Below are positions 48,729-62,300 of a DNA stretch of 64,000 bases, piece by piece. Source of the stretch: Spisula solida (lineage: Eukaryota; Mollusca; Bivalvia; Venerida; Mactridae); the NCBI GenBank assembly GCA_947247005.1, contig OX365962.1:5491201-5555200 (forward strand), in the 5' to 3' direction. The translations under genes were made by a program, and so were the position numbers. The notes beneath the pieces were generated by a model. That model made no database searches, was not told the origin of the DNA, and was given only the letters and a program-made list of their open reading frames with translations. Within the stretch, counting starts at the first letter, position 1, and every line of letters begins with the position of its first letter.

Positions 48729-49414
48729 ATTGAGAAGTTCTAACCCAAAACCGTTTGATTTTAGAAAAAACAATAAGGACATTGTATGAATGCTGTAAAA
48801 ATATTTTAATATATATTATAACATCTAGTGTACATGTGTATATGGTTAAATAAATACATTATACATATAAAAATAACAAAATTAATGTTATGAAAATATT
48901 AACACAGACTTTCTAGAAATATCACAAATTATATAAATTATTATTTTGGTATATACATATTGGTGACATCCAATGTCAACATGTTTACAAACGCGGCATC
49001 AAATAAAAACATGTTAGACAAAGGATAAACTAATAATCGCTTCGCCAACATGATTGATAGTACTGCAGTATTCATATGTAACTGGATTTGAATGTTTATT
49101 AACATACTAAATCGATGTTAGCGTTATGCTTGAAAAGAAAATATGAATGGTAAGATCACTTTCGACTTTAGCTTACCTATTGAGAACATAGCTGTGTCGA
49201 GGGGAAAAAGGCTTAGGTACGAATTCGAAACTTATTTTATAATTATGTGTACATAGAATGTGTGACCCTTCTTACATCACAGATAAAGATACATGATTGT
49301 AACACAAATACAAATGGACGGAATGTTGTTATATCAACAAAATATATAAATAGTTATATAAAACACATAACAAATATTGTGTAACACGTTTTTTGTATGA
49401 GGGACATAACTTTG

Positions 49415-49720
49415 CTAAAACCTTATTTCCATTGCAATCAATAGTTGGCACCAATAGATGGGTTCGAATCTATACAGTACATGTACATGTAACAATGCAA
49501 ACATCAAGTACAATCAATAGTCTGCATGTATTGGTGGATTCGAACCAATACAATACATGTACAGCGTCATTGCCTAACAATGCAAACATCAAGTACAATC
49601 AATAGTCTGCATGTATTGGTGGATTCGAACCAATACAATACATGTACAGCGTCATTGCCTAATAATGCAAACATCAAGTACAATCAATAGTCTGCAAATA
49701 TTGGTGGATTACAATTCAAA
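49415..49720. repeat. 85-bp tandem repeat, about three units
   Basis: ACATCAAGTACAATCAATAG recurs at 49501, 49586 and 49671. Each unit contains TGTATTGG-GGATTCGAACCAATACA, a short palindrome that mimics a tRNA T-arm (GGATTCGAACC). No tRNA structure surrounds it. The 70- and 80-aa frames are artefacts. Confidence 0.85.
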
Positions 49721-50381
49721 CAACACGTGCACGACTGAATGTGTTAATAAAATGGTAAAAAAATCAAACCTTGGTTTGGTGAAACAACCAACACATAAAA
49801 TGTCGAGATTTATTCTACTGATCCTAATTAGCAATATAATAATAAACACATAAAATATTCATGACGATTCTACTGGACAGGTCCTAATATAATTCAGCAA
49901 TATAATAAGTAATAAGGTTTTAGTTTGAACATAAACAGTTTGCAATAATATACATGTAAGCAAATATATATAACTCTATTGCATAACCCTATGCCTAAGT
50001 ACTAGTATTTAAAGTCAATATATGTTTCGAGTTTTCGTCAATATTGATCCTGCTTGCATGGTACATTCTAAACATATCAAGCAGCTAAATTATTCACCAC
50101 ATGACAGTTCAGTGCTCCTATAATGACATGGCCACCTTAAATGTAGTCCAATATACATAGTTCTTAATCATTGGAGAGCATTTTTCTCCTCGCTACCATA
50201 ACATTAGAAAACAAACAGCACATTTAAGTAAATATATGAACTTAATGTTGATTGGCAATTGACATGCATTTTGTTTCAACAAAACTATTATTGTACAGGT
50301 CAAGCATATTGATACATTTATGTTGTGAAAACATATTGAGGAGTTTCACTTATTCATATAAGTGTGACTCATTCCGTCAGA

Positions 50382-53300
50382 TCAGTGGGCCCTTTGGTGC
50401 TCCCTAAAATCCTTGTCTCGTGCACGAATTTCCTCTGCCAAATCACCTCTTCCACTTTTAAGTAAGGCATTACTCAGGCATGTGACCTGTAAATGAGAAA
50501 CAAACATATTTAATATTGCATAAGTAATAGCCAAAAATACATATATATCCGTGATAATAGTGACAATTATTATACTAATTTTGTCGATATGATAGATCTA
50601 ATACATTTTGAGATCGCGGGAGTGAAATAAAGTTATTGTATGATAATGAGAATGCACTAGTGTAATATAAAGCTTCGCGTGACGTCAATCATTGTATCGG
50701 AGACGTGGTTCAATTGAAGCGCTTATCAAAGTTAAAAATGACGTTTTTATATTTCGGTGGAAAAATCTATCGTTTGGTAAATATACTTTATTGACTTTCT
50801 GCATTGACTTTATTAAATCCATTCAACTAAGACCCTCACATTTGATTGAACTCGTTAAATAAATTCCATATGAAAAGGCACTTTTATAATATATTATATA
50901 TCCTCTTTTTTATCCAATATAAGTGCCTCTTAGTGTATGACAATACTTTTGATTCTTTTAACGCCGTATGATTTTGTTTTTGAACAGCAACATAATCATT
51001 ATTTCGACATTTTACTATAATACTGTAAATCGTCATTTTTCGTGGGAGTTACACTTTCGTTTATTTCGTTGTTGAACTCAACTACAAAATCTAATCCCCA
51101 CGAAATGTTGACATCCCAAAACACGGAACAATGGTTTCTGACTTACATGGTTTCTAATCCACGAATTTACAACCCCACTAAATTGTGTTTACCAATATCA
51201 ACGAATTTAAATCCCACGAGAAAAGTGATTCTACAGTATTATTGTAGTCATCAGCACCATTTTATTGTTTTTCAGTTCGATTTGAATGCTTTGTCATACT
51301 AGATTAAACAATATCTAAACATTATTTTCAGCTGTTCGTTTCTGATTTTCCGAAATTATTTATCTACTTATTGTTCTTTAAACAGCTCATTACATAAAGA
51401 TTTAATCTGAGATGAAGAACAAACATGGCCTACTCTAATGGAATAGTAAGAACTTATAGTGGAATTACAATCTATACTGTACGGCACGATCCACTAACAA
51501 TGTGAAGTAAGAAGATATAGTGGTATTCCAACCTATACTGTACGACACGATCCACTAACAATGTGAAGTAAGAAGATATAGTGGTATTCCAACCTATACT
51601 GTACGGCACGATCTACTAACAATGTGAAGTAAGAAGATATAGTGGTATTCCAACCTATACTGTACGGCACGATCTACTAACAATGTGAAGTAAGAAGATA
51701 TAGTGGTATTCCAACCTATACTGTATGGCACGATCCACTAACAATGTGAAGTAAGAAGATATAGTGGTATTCCAACCTATACTGTACGGCATGATCTACT
51801 AACAATGTGAAGTAAGAACTTATAGCGGTATTCCAACCTATACTGTACGGCACGATCTACTAACAATGTGAAGTAAGAACTTATAGCGGTATTCCAACCT
51901 ATACTGTACGGCACGATCCACTAACAATGTGAAGTAAGAAGATATAGTGGTATTCCAACCTATACTGTACGGCACGATCTACTAACAATGTGAAGTAAGA
52001 AGATATAGTCGTATTCCAACCTATACTGTACGGCACGATCCACTAGGAATGCGAAGTTAGAACTTATAGCGGTATTCCAACCTATACTGTACGGCACGGT
52101 CCACTAACAATGCGAAGTTAGAACTTATAGCGGTATTCCAAGCTATACTGTACGGCACGGTCCACTAACAATGCGAAGTTAGAACTTATAGCGGTATTCC
52201 AACCTATACTGTACGGCACGATCCACTAGCAATGCGAAGTTAGAACTTATAGCGGTATTCCAACCTATACTGTACGGCACGGTCCACTAACAATGCGAAG
52301 TTAGAACTTATAGCGGTATTCCAACCTATACTGTACGGCACGATCTACTAGCAATGCGAAGTTAGAACTTATAGCGGTATTCCAACCTATACTGTAAGGC
52401 AGATCCACTAACAATGCGAGGTACGAACGCATTAAGCCTCCCCGATTATCACAACGGCGCCAAGGTAACCTTAACAATGATGTTGCTTTTCATTGTTGTG
52501 AACATGTGGTCCTTAAGTTTTTTATGTTTTAACTATACCTTGTCGACAGCTTTTGGTGTTTTCTTCAACCAAGTCATCAACATATCGAACCTTGCATCGG
52601 CATCTGTTGAGTCACCGTACTGCATGTTTCTGATAATTGCTTGAACACGTGCTTTGCTTACGTTCAGATGGCCAGCCAGCTGTAAGATTATATACAATTA
52701 AATGTTGTAATACTCAGACAATTCAAAGTAATACAAAAGCGGCGTCAGGACCTTGGCACCAACACAAGAAACATTATACTAACATTTCTACGAGTTAAAC
52801 TATACTTATTTCTATAGGAATCTTCCATAACTAGAATGACATGCTGTGTAGACAACTTATCATAAGAATGTACATGATCCACAATTTTCGTACAAGATGT
52901 GTATTAATATGTAAAACTTTTTCTGGGATATTTCACTTACATGTTAGTCTTTGCAATCTATATTATCTGGTCTATTACATGTATTAGAATAACATGATCT
53001 GTAGACAACTATTGATGCAGATGTACATGATACAAAAGTTTACGCACAAAAACTGTGAAATATAATACAATGTATGTAAAACTATCTTCAGGAATATTTT
53101 ACTTTCATGTTGATCCATTATTGTACATTGCATGTTAAATTCGGAATTATATTATATATGGGCAAGGAAACACATCGACCGTGCTGGTCGTAATTTGTAG
53201 ACACTCAAAATAAAAAATTCTAAACTTTCGAAATATAACTACTTTGACTAAAGTGGGTTTACATTACCAAATATGTCGGTAATCAAACTTATCCGAAAAT

Positions 53301-56300
53301 CATTTATTTTTATCTAGCCGTTATGGGAAAACGATATGTTATATAAGTATCATGTTCGCTTACCGTTTTCCATTCTTCACCAAGTTCATCTGCCAGAAAT
53401 CTAACAAGTCGTTCATTGACAGCATCAGATGTATTATGTATTGTGACAGGCGCCCTCATAGCGGCAGTACTTGGCTCTACGTGATACTTAAATTCAAAAT
53501 TTAAACTGTTACAATACTACAACATTATGTTTTTAACCGGCGCTCTCATAAATACCGTGCCAGGCGGCTCTAAGTGATACTTAAATTCAAAACATGAACT
53601 GTTTTTACACTGAAGACGTTTCTGAGTAATCTTAGCTTTCTATTCAAACCTAAATTAAGGTTTGTTATGTTTCATAAAAATATATGGTGTAAACTTAAAT
53701 ATAAACTGGTATGAATTAGCCACAACACTAAACTTTACATTTTACAACCACAAACTGACGATACTAAATTTCCAAACATAAACTGTCTATATTACAAGTA
53801 CATACACTTGTTATTCGTATGAGCCTGTTTTCCAGTTTCCATTTGCCTTATTTTTGCAATAGTATACTGTTTATTATCAATGACATTAGTACTATTATTT
53901 ACTCAAGATTTGTTTCACTGACTAAAGTATCTTAGCTGTTATGTCTTTCGTGTTCTGGTATTACTGTTGAATGCTGCTTTCACTATCTGATTTATCATCA
54001 ACATGCCGAGTGTGTGTTAACTAACCTTGGGGATATTGATAGACAGTTCACACATAAGGTCACGTTTGTACTCAGACGACTTTTCATCTTTATTATCCTC
54101 AGTGGAGTCACGCCTCTTTCGTTTCGTACTTGGATTGACCTTGTATTTCCGATATACCTGTGAATAACATGTTTTATCATAAAGCAAATATTGTTTTTGA
54201 AAGTAATACATTTCATTAATCAGGTCCAAGACGAATAAGAATTCCAAATTAAAAAGTCTCTCAAATCACCCATGGAAGACATCTCGATGCTTTTTTGTCT
54301 CGGTATACTGTCCTGATAATCATTATTATTTCTATTAGTATATAGTTTAATAATACACATTTTAGACTCTGGTTAAACAACTCTTGCAACTGTTGTCGTA
54401 CACAGACAATGTAAATCACATTTTTCTGACACATGTAAACTAGTCTTGGATATGCTAAAAGAATGAGCCGGCGAAACCGAAGAAATACGGCTGAATAAAA
54501 GAAAGCGAGTACATATTTTTTACAAAGATAAATCATTAAAAGAGAATGGACATAATACTACATATTTAGGGAATGGATCTATGTCATTGGGATACAGCTT
54601 TGAAAATGTATGTTTATATGAAAGGGACTGGAGTGAATCTTTAAAACAGAATGGATCTATGTCATTGGGATACAGCTTTGAAAATATATGTTTATATGAA
54701 AGGGACTGGAGTGAATCTTTGAAACAGAATGGATCTATGTCATTGGGATACAGCTTTGAAAATGTATGTTTATATGAAAGGGACTGGAAAGAATCTTTGA
54801 AACAGAATGTATCTATGTCATTGGGATACAGCTTTGAAAATGTATGTTTATATGAAAGGGACTGGAAAGAATCTTTGAAACAGAATGTATCTATGTCATT
54901 GGGATACAGCTTTGAAAATGTATGTTTATATGAAAGGGACTGGAAAGAATCTTTGAAACAGAATGTATCTATGTCATTGGGATACAGCTTTGAAAATGTA
55001 TGTTTATATGAAAGGGACTGGAATGAATCTTTGAAACAGAATGTATCTATGTCATTGGGATACAGCTTTGAAAATGTATGTTTATATGAAAGGGACTGGA
55101 GTGAATCTTTGAAACAGAATGGATCTATGTCATTGGGATACAGCTTTGAAAGGGAATGGATTATGGCATGGGGTTGAATTATTCTTTGAAAGGGAATGCA
55201 TATGACACGGAACTAATATATGTCATTGGTTGAACCTTGTAGTAGTAATGCGGTGTTTATCTCTGGCAGAGGAGTGAATGAAGCAATTGTAAAACGGTGT
55301 TCGACTTGTGACAGGGGATACATTTGAGCCATAGAAGGAAATCGACATTATGGAAGATAATGAATATTCAATTATGTCTGGAAATCAGCCTATAACAGGG
55401 GATGAACTCTGGCAGTTAAGAATATAAATTAAAGGTTTACCTCGACCACGCCCCTATATACGGGAAAGTTTCTCTGAAGATATTTATCGACTTCACAAGC
55501 ATAAAACTCTGTCTCAGACTCTAAGTTAGAATTGTACACAAACACAATGTCTTCTTTGTCTTTGTTTTTCACGTTACCACGGAAACTTAGTTCGATTACA
55601 TCCCCTTCATTGATATTGAGAACCTTAAAACGAATGTTTCGGTCTTTAATATGTGTTTATCATTCATAATTACCTCGCATTGATGTCAATTATTCGCGTC
55701 AATTAGTCCACCGTGTGGCATTCACAGCGGGGTGAGTGAATTTCCATTTTTGGGGATATAGATGGTACGTTCTATGTCTGACTCTTGCGTGGATGGCTTG
55801 GCGCTGTCGTTGTGTCTGTGTGGCTTTGGATTGTATGTGCGCTACAGTATTTAATTTATTTCAAAATAGTAAACCAACTCACACGAATTAACCAATCGTT
55901 GTATTGTGTTTGCCATGGTACATGTAATACAATAGCACTCTCAACTGGCTAACGTAGTTGTCACAATCTTAATATGTCAACTAGCGAGATTCTTTGCCGA
56001 CATCTCGGTTATGCAAATTGCGTTCATTCATTACATTGGCTATGACTATGTCTTCCATATTAATCAGTTCTAGTTGATGATTATTCAAGACACAATTATA
56101 GTATTAAGATAAAGTATTATATGCACTGATATAAATTGTTGAACCGTGTAAAACCGTGCATTAGAAATACACTAAAGCATTTTAATATTTAGAAAAACTA
56201 TTTAAACGACTCATGGGTACTTTCGAATCATGAACAAGCTGTTGTAACTGAGGCATTTTAAGGAGATTCAAACCTTTGCAAAACATGCTCTTGCTATTAA

Positions 56301-59300
56301 TAAACGTAAGTACTGTTATCATTCGAACAATTTGTGTAAAACAAGAATCAAAGAATCAAAACACCACATTCAACAAACGTTTATACCTGAGAGGGTTCCG
56401 GGCCATCATCATAGCCTTCTTGAGATAACTTCTTTAATGTCTTTTCTGTCTTAGACTGTGGAACAACCGACATAACGGTGTCGAAAGGGTCCTCACTCCT
56501 TAAATGAATACATTCAATATGAACAAAGATTTTGAGTAGATGAGAACGTAGGGAATTAACTTGAGGTGATCGTATACGATGTGTAGCAATTAGGGTAACA
56601 AAAACTACACCGGTTATATATGTACATGTATATAACACATACTTATAATACACTTTGGAGTAAATGTAACATGTGCGTTAATATATGTACACAGTGTACT
56701 TATAACTCAATTTGTTAAAACGTTATTGTCATCTTTGAATAAAACAATGGGGATACCGTTGTCATGAATATTTTGTCCATCTAAGAAACTGAAAAAATAA
56801 TTCGAGGCAACGATCAGTCAATTTGGGCAATTCATTTAATTCATTTACGAAAGAGGGCTAAATAAATGCTGCACATCAGACAAAAAATAATTTCAGTGTT
56901 TAGTACAGGTATTAGATTTCAAGATTTGTACACGAATGGTATTTTTGAATAATGGTACCACTAGCAGACTATAGAGACATGCTTCCCAACCATCCCGATG
57001 CAGTCGGGAGACTCCAGATTACGAATACAAAGCCTGTTTACCCCGATCGGTATTTTAAACAACCGATTAAAAGATATTCAATTTAGCTCGAATATTTCCG
57101 GTTATGTAAACATTCAACAATCAACTTCCATAACTGTAACAGGTTTTTTAAACGTAACATACTTACTTTTGTTTCAAAATAACCTGGACGAACTTCTGTG
57201 ACAGCAGAGCGGACATATCACTTGCCATGCTGCTTACTTCATCTTCTTGGACATTCGTCTTCGTTCTTAGCACCATGAATCTGTTATAATGAAGTTTTGA
57301 ACAATCATCATAATTACAATAAATACCTCCTTTGATTTAAATAATGAGAAATACGAAACTTACCTCCCTTATTTTTATTCGTCAGACATTTTAGAATTGC
57401 AATTTCTACCTCCTTCGGTTTCAATCATCACATATTTTGAGAATTACAATAATTTCTTCCCTAGTTCTGAATTGTGACATTTTTTAATTATTCAGGTATT
57501 TAGATAAACAACGCCATTACTTGCTTGTATGTTGAAGGCTTAAATAAAAGCCAAAACATTAATAAGCGATAAGAAATAAACACGCCTGTGCGGTTCAACA
57601 TACCGACTTTATTATACAACCCAAGTTTCTTGCTTGTAAAATGTGAATGTATCATTTAAATGGTTTAATTAGGGCAATACTTACTTTTCTAGGGGTTTAT
57701 CTAAGTCAAACTGCAATAAATCCAGCTTCACTTGCATAATATTTACATTTTCAACCGGTGTCCATTTGTTGCCCTGGGCACTAATAAGGTATAAGTTATC
57801 ATTTTCATCATCTGCAAATAAATATATTTAAACTTAATCCATCATAAACGGTAAAGGCTTTTTAGTGCTCGGTTGGTTAAGTAGAACGCTGCTTTCCCTG
57901 TCAGACTTAGAATTATGTATGTGTATCTATTGCAACCCCGAAAAGGCCAGTTAATTCAGACTGATTAGACAAATGCCCGTTGTACGCTCAGTACCGCACG
58001 AACTCATCCTCTTACCGCCGGGCCCCTGGCAGAGATAGGCCTGTGGTAGCCCTTCCTTTAACTAGCTGTCGGTTCACCGACCGACCGCATCAGTTCTAAC
58101 TCAGCTTTCACCGTGATTCAAACCTCGATATCTCGCTTCCATATGCCTATTATTAACAACATCAAGACAGGAACAATGACCGTCAGAGTTATAGTATACA
58201 CCTAGTCTGAAGGTTGGGATAAATAATTATGAGGAAAATAGTGAAATATGTTGTTTCAATTTTAATTTAGTCTTACTATGCTGGCAGAGGTGGTTTTATG
58301 TGTGATTTACGATATATAATGTAAAATTGAATTATTCAATGAATATAATAAACCATTACCTTGGACCTGATACGATACATAATTCAAAATATATCGAGCA
58401 GACGGTCTGTATATCTATAAAGTTTCGTATTAGATATAGAGCTGACATCTATTAAGTGCGAATCTTACACAAAGCTAGACTTTATTCTTAAAAAGAAATA
58501 ACGGCCATTAGTTTCGTATTCAATATCCACCAAGCCTGGATTAGTTAGCATCTATTTGTTACGTATCTTAACAGTAAAGCTAACCTTCGTTAGTTGCGTA
58601 TTCTCCCATGTACCATTTGGTAGGTTTTGGTGTTTCCACTTTGTTTTCATCTGCAGCTAGTTGTTCCTGCATTCTTTGTAACTTTGATTTTTGTTTTTCT
58701 TTCTCAATGGCTTCTAGTTCATGAGGCATCAACACATGTACCTAGAAACATGAAGATAACAAGTTTATTTTCTAGAATTCATCGATGTACTCGCACCATG
58801 TGTTCGTATATTTCTAAATAGCATATACACTGTATCAGTTGTAGGTTGTCCTTGTCATGTGTGTCGTGCGTTTGTTATACTCTGATCACCTGTTATTATT
58901 CGAACTGATTCATTTTGATTGGCTGAGGCGACATACTTGGGGTGTGGGATGTCGTGATTGTGTAGTTGTGTTAGGCATTGTCTGTGCCTTTTTGTTATAA
59001 AGTTCATTCGTAGTAGGACCAGGATGATTTCAATATTTTGAAACCGGTTAACCGTTGATGTGAAATCGAACTGAACCGGTTAATCGGCCACCATATTGAA
59101 AATGGTGTTTTCTTTCATGATGACCACATCAAGGTATCCTTCGAGGTATGAAATAAGATGTGTTTGTTAAATATTATATGGATTAATGTATCACATGCTA
59201 CCCTAAGACACCCAGCTAGTTTGATTGGTTATTTATCGATCAACAAGTTATGGCGTATTCTTGTCAAAGATATATTGTATGCACACAGTAACATACAATT

Positions 59301-62300
59301 TATTGGTATTTTAAGATGTGTATTGTTTTAAAACGATAAGTGGTTTTGCAAAATTGAAACCGGCTTCACCTTACAATCGAATCGTATCCGATTAAGCGAG
59401 TAATCGTCCCGGTCCTAATTTGTAGTGTAAGGCTTGTGCCGACCTTCTAAGTCTAAACCAGCGATGAACGTGAAGCACTACATTGTTACTTACTTTTGGT
59501 GGATTTTTCATTTTCTCTTCCTTTGCTTTTCTCATGGCTGCAATTTTCTTGGCCTTAATTGGATTTGGTGGACACGGTACCGTTACCTGTAAAAATGAAA
59601 AATCTAGTTAGATTCTGTTGTAGACAATTCTTCGTCACTTGAGTCAATCACACAGATCAACCGGTACGGGACTGAATATAGTGTAACGCTAAATATTAGG
59701 AAGGGGCATTATTATAGCGTTACCCTTCTAAGTAGGTGGCTTTACCCAAGGGAGACAATACAATAACAATTTGCACAGATACTTGTTCTACCAAGTGAGA
59801 TCAAACATGTCAGATTTGTTTCCAAATCATATCAACGGATTTTAAACAGGGGAGACAATAACAATATTTATAGAGACCGACAAAGCGACATCACTCATGT
59901 CAGAGATCAGTGGGTCTTTAAACAGGGGAGACAATAGCAATATCCACACAGGCCGATTCTATCAAGGGAGAACACTCATGTCAAATTTGAACTCAATACC
60001 ATCAATGAGACTTTAAACAGGGGAGACAATCACAAAATTTATATAGGTTGAGTATGTCAAGGGAAATCACTCATGTCAAACTTGACGCAATATAATCATA
60101 CTTGCCGTTACTGGTTTAGAGAATTCCGATGTTTCAAACCGTGTGTGGACGATAGGACTTGAGGTTAAAAGGCCTTTACAATTCTGATGACGCTGCTTAA
60201 GGTCATTCACTGAGTTCGTATCGACCGGTTGAACCTAAACAAATGGAGAACATATTTGTTTAAAATAGTATTACTACAGCGGAGTTTAGGCATTCCGTTA
60301 AACTATACAGACTCATTGGATTAACGTAATGCTTAACAACTAATACCGGCTGGTTGAGTTTTGCGCGTGTGGACTGGTCATACAACTTATGAAGCCAATC
60401 GGATTTGAAGCATACAATGCTAATGCACCTATCATTGTTTCCCCCAGGGGGTGGGCGGCGGGCTGACCCAGGGGAATTCGACATTTTTATTTTTTCAAAG
60501 TTTTAATTCCCACCCTAGAGCAAGGGCAATTTGTCAAAATCTCCTCACTTGGAGATGCTTTACATACCCCCCGGGATCAAAATTTCGGCCAAAGTCTATT
60601 TCCCCGGGACTCGGCACCATTCTGTCTGTCAAATTCCCACCTATCGGGAACAACCTTCTGTCAACAGTCCCGTGATTGCCCGCCGCCCCCCCCCCCCCCT
60701 GGGGGAAAACATTGATAGGTGCATTATACTTGTGTTAATTACAAGTTGTCTGCTAAAAATTCATATTTTGTCCTTAAACGTTAAACTGTATGTACGTACA
60801 TTTGTTGTTATGTTTGCATGTATATAGTTATGACAAATTGTTTTAGCCATGTCTTAAATGTCTTATTCATAGTTATATATATATATATATATATTTTTTA
60901 AATATGCGTTCATATACTTAGGCAGAGTCATTCGTTTTATATTAGAAGCGATTAATTTGGTTTTGTTTACATTTTTGTCTATCAATTAACGTTTACAAAA
61001 TTTTGAATTTACTCACCTCCATTAAAATGTGATCGTTGCCTTTGATACAATTTTTCGGTATCGTCAAGCTGATTCGCTGATCATATGATGACGTCATCTT
61101 CCCGCCTCGTTTTGAAACCGTAGCATAATCTCTCTTCAGACGACTGAATACGGCGATACGACCAAGGGCCTGCACTTCTGCTACTGCAAATTTGAAGTCC
61201 TATAGAAGATATGGTAAAATATATTAATTTTGTAAAACACAATAGGTTTAATTAAAAACATGAACACCATCATTAAGCTTAGTTTTAACTGACGCTATGA
61301 AGTCAAGTAAGCAAGTGATGTTTGTAGAACTGGCCCCGATTTCCCGAAGCATCTCAAGTAGAAATCTCAACTCAAATTGAGATTTTGCTCAAGTCAAAAG
61401 TATAAATATGAGATCATTCTTAAGTTTTATGCTCACAATATTTACTGTATTAAACTTAGAACAATGTATCTGTTTTGTGGTGCCAACTTTCAGATTCTTG
61501 TCTCCCATGGAAATTATCTCAAAGACACATGACAGTATTTGAGATTTATCTCAGCTCAGATTGAGATGCTTCGGGAGATCGGGGCCAGGTATGTCCCCAA
61601 TGGCAGCCCAATAGTTCATTACGTTAAAGTCAGGGTGATTACACTGTTAGATTCGATACCCATTATCTCTCAAAAAACTTTTTCTGATCATTCAGTAAGT
61701 AGACTAAATACAAGGAATTAGGATATGTTTCACAAATTACAAATATTTGACAACATAATGTTAGCTATATCTGTCGCAACAGTATGTCAAAAATCAAATG
61801 AAATGTATGGAAGACAATATACAAATATTGTAAGAGTTGCTTCCCTTAGACTTGAATTATGCATACAGTGTTTACATTTCGTTATTTTGTTTACAAGCCA
61901 ACTGGAAGCTGTATTTCGTTTTCTTCCATCTTATAGTTTTTTCCACCTTTAATTTTTGTATTAAACTTAGAACAATGTATCTGTTTTGTGGTGCCAACTT
62001 TCAGATTCTTGTCTCCCATGGAAATTATCTCAAAGACACATGACAGTATTTGAGATTTATCTCAGCTCAGATTGAGATGCTTCGGGAGATCGGGGCCAGG
62101 TATGTCCCCAATGGCAGCCCAATAGTTCATTACGTTAAAGTCAGGGTGATTACACTGTTAGATTCGATACCCATTATCTCTCAAAAAACTTTTTTCTGAT
62201 CATTCAGTAAGTAGACTAAATACAAGGTATTAGGATATGTTTCACAAATTACAAATATTTGACAACATAATGTTAGCTATATCTGTCGCAACAGTATGTC

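Noticed and set aside
49530..49550. tRNA T-arm at GGATTCGAACC
   Set aside because: It lies in an 85-bp tandem repeat with no other tRNA parts.
49415..49720. CRISPR-like array
   Set aside because: The whole 85-base unit repeats, with no distinct spacers, in eukaryotic sequence.
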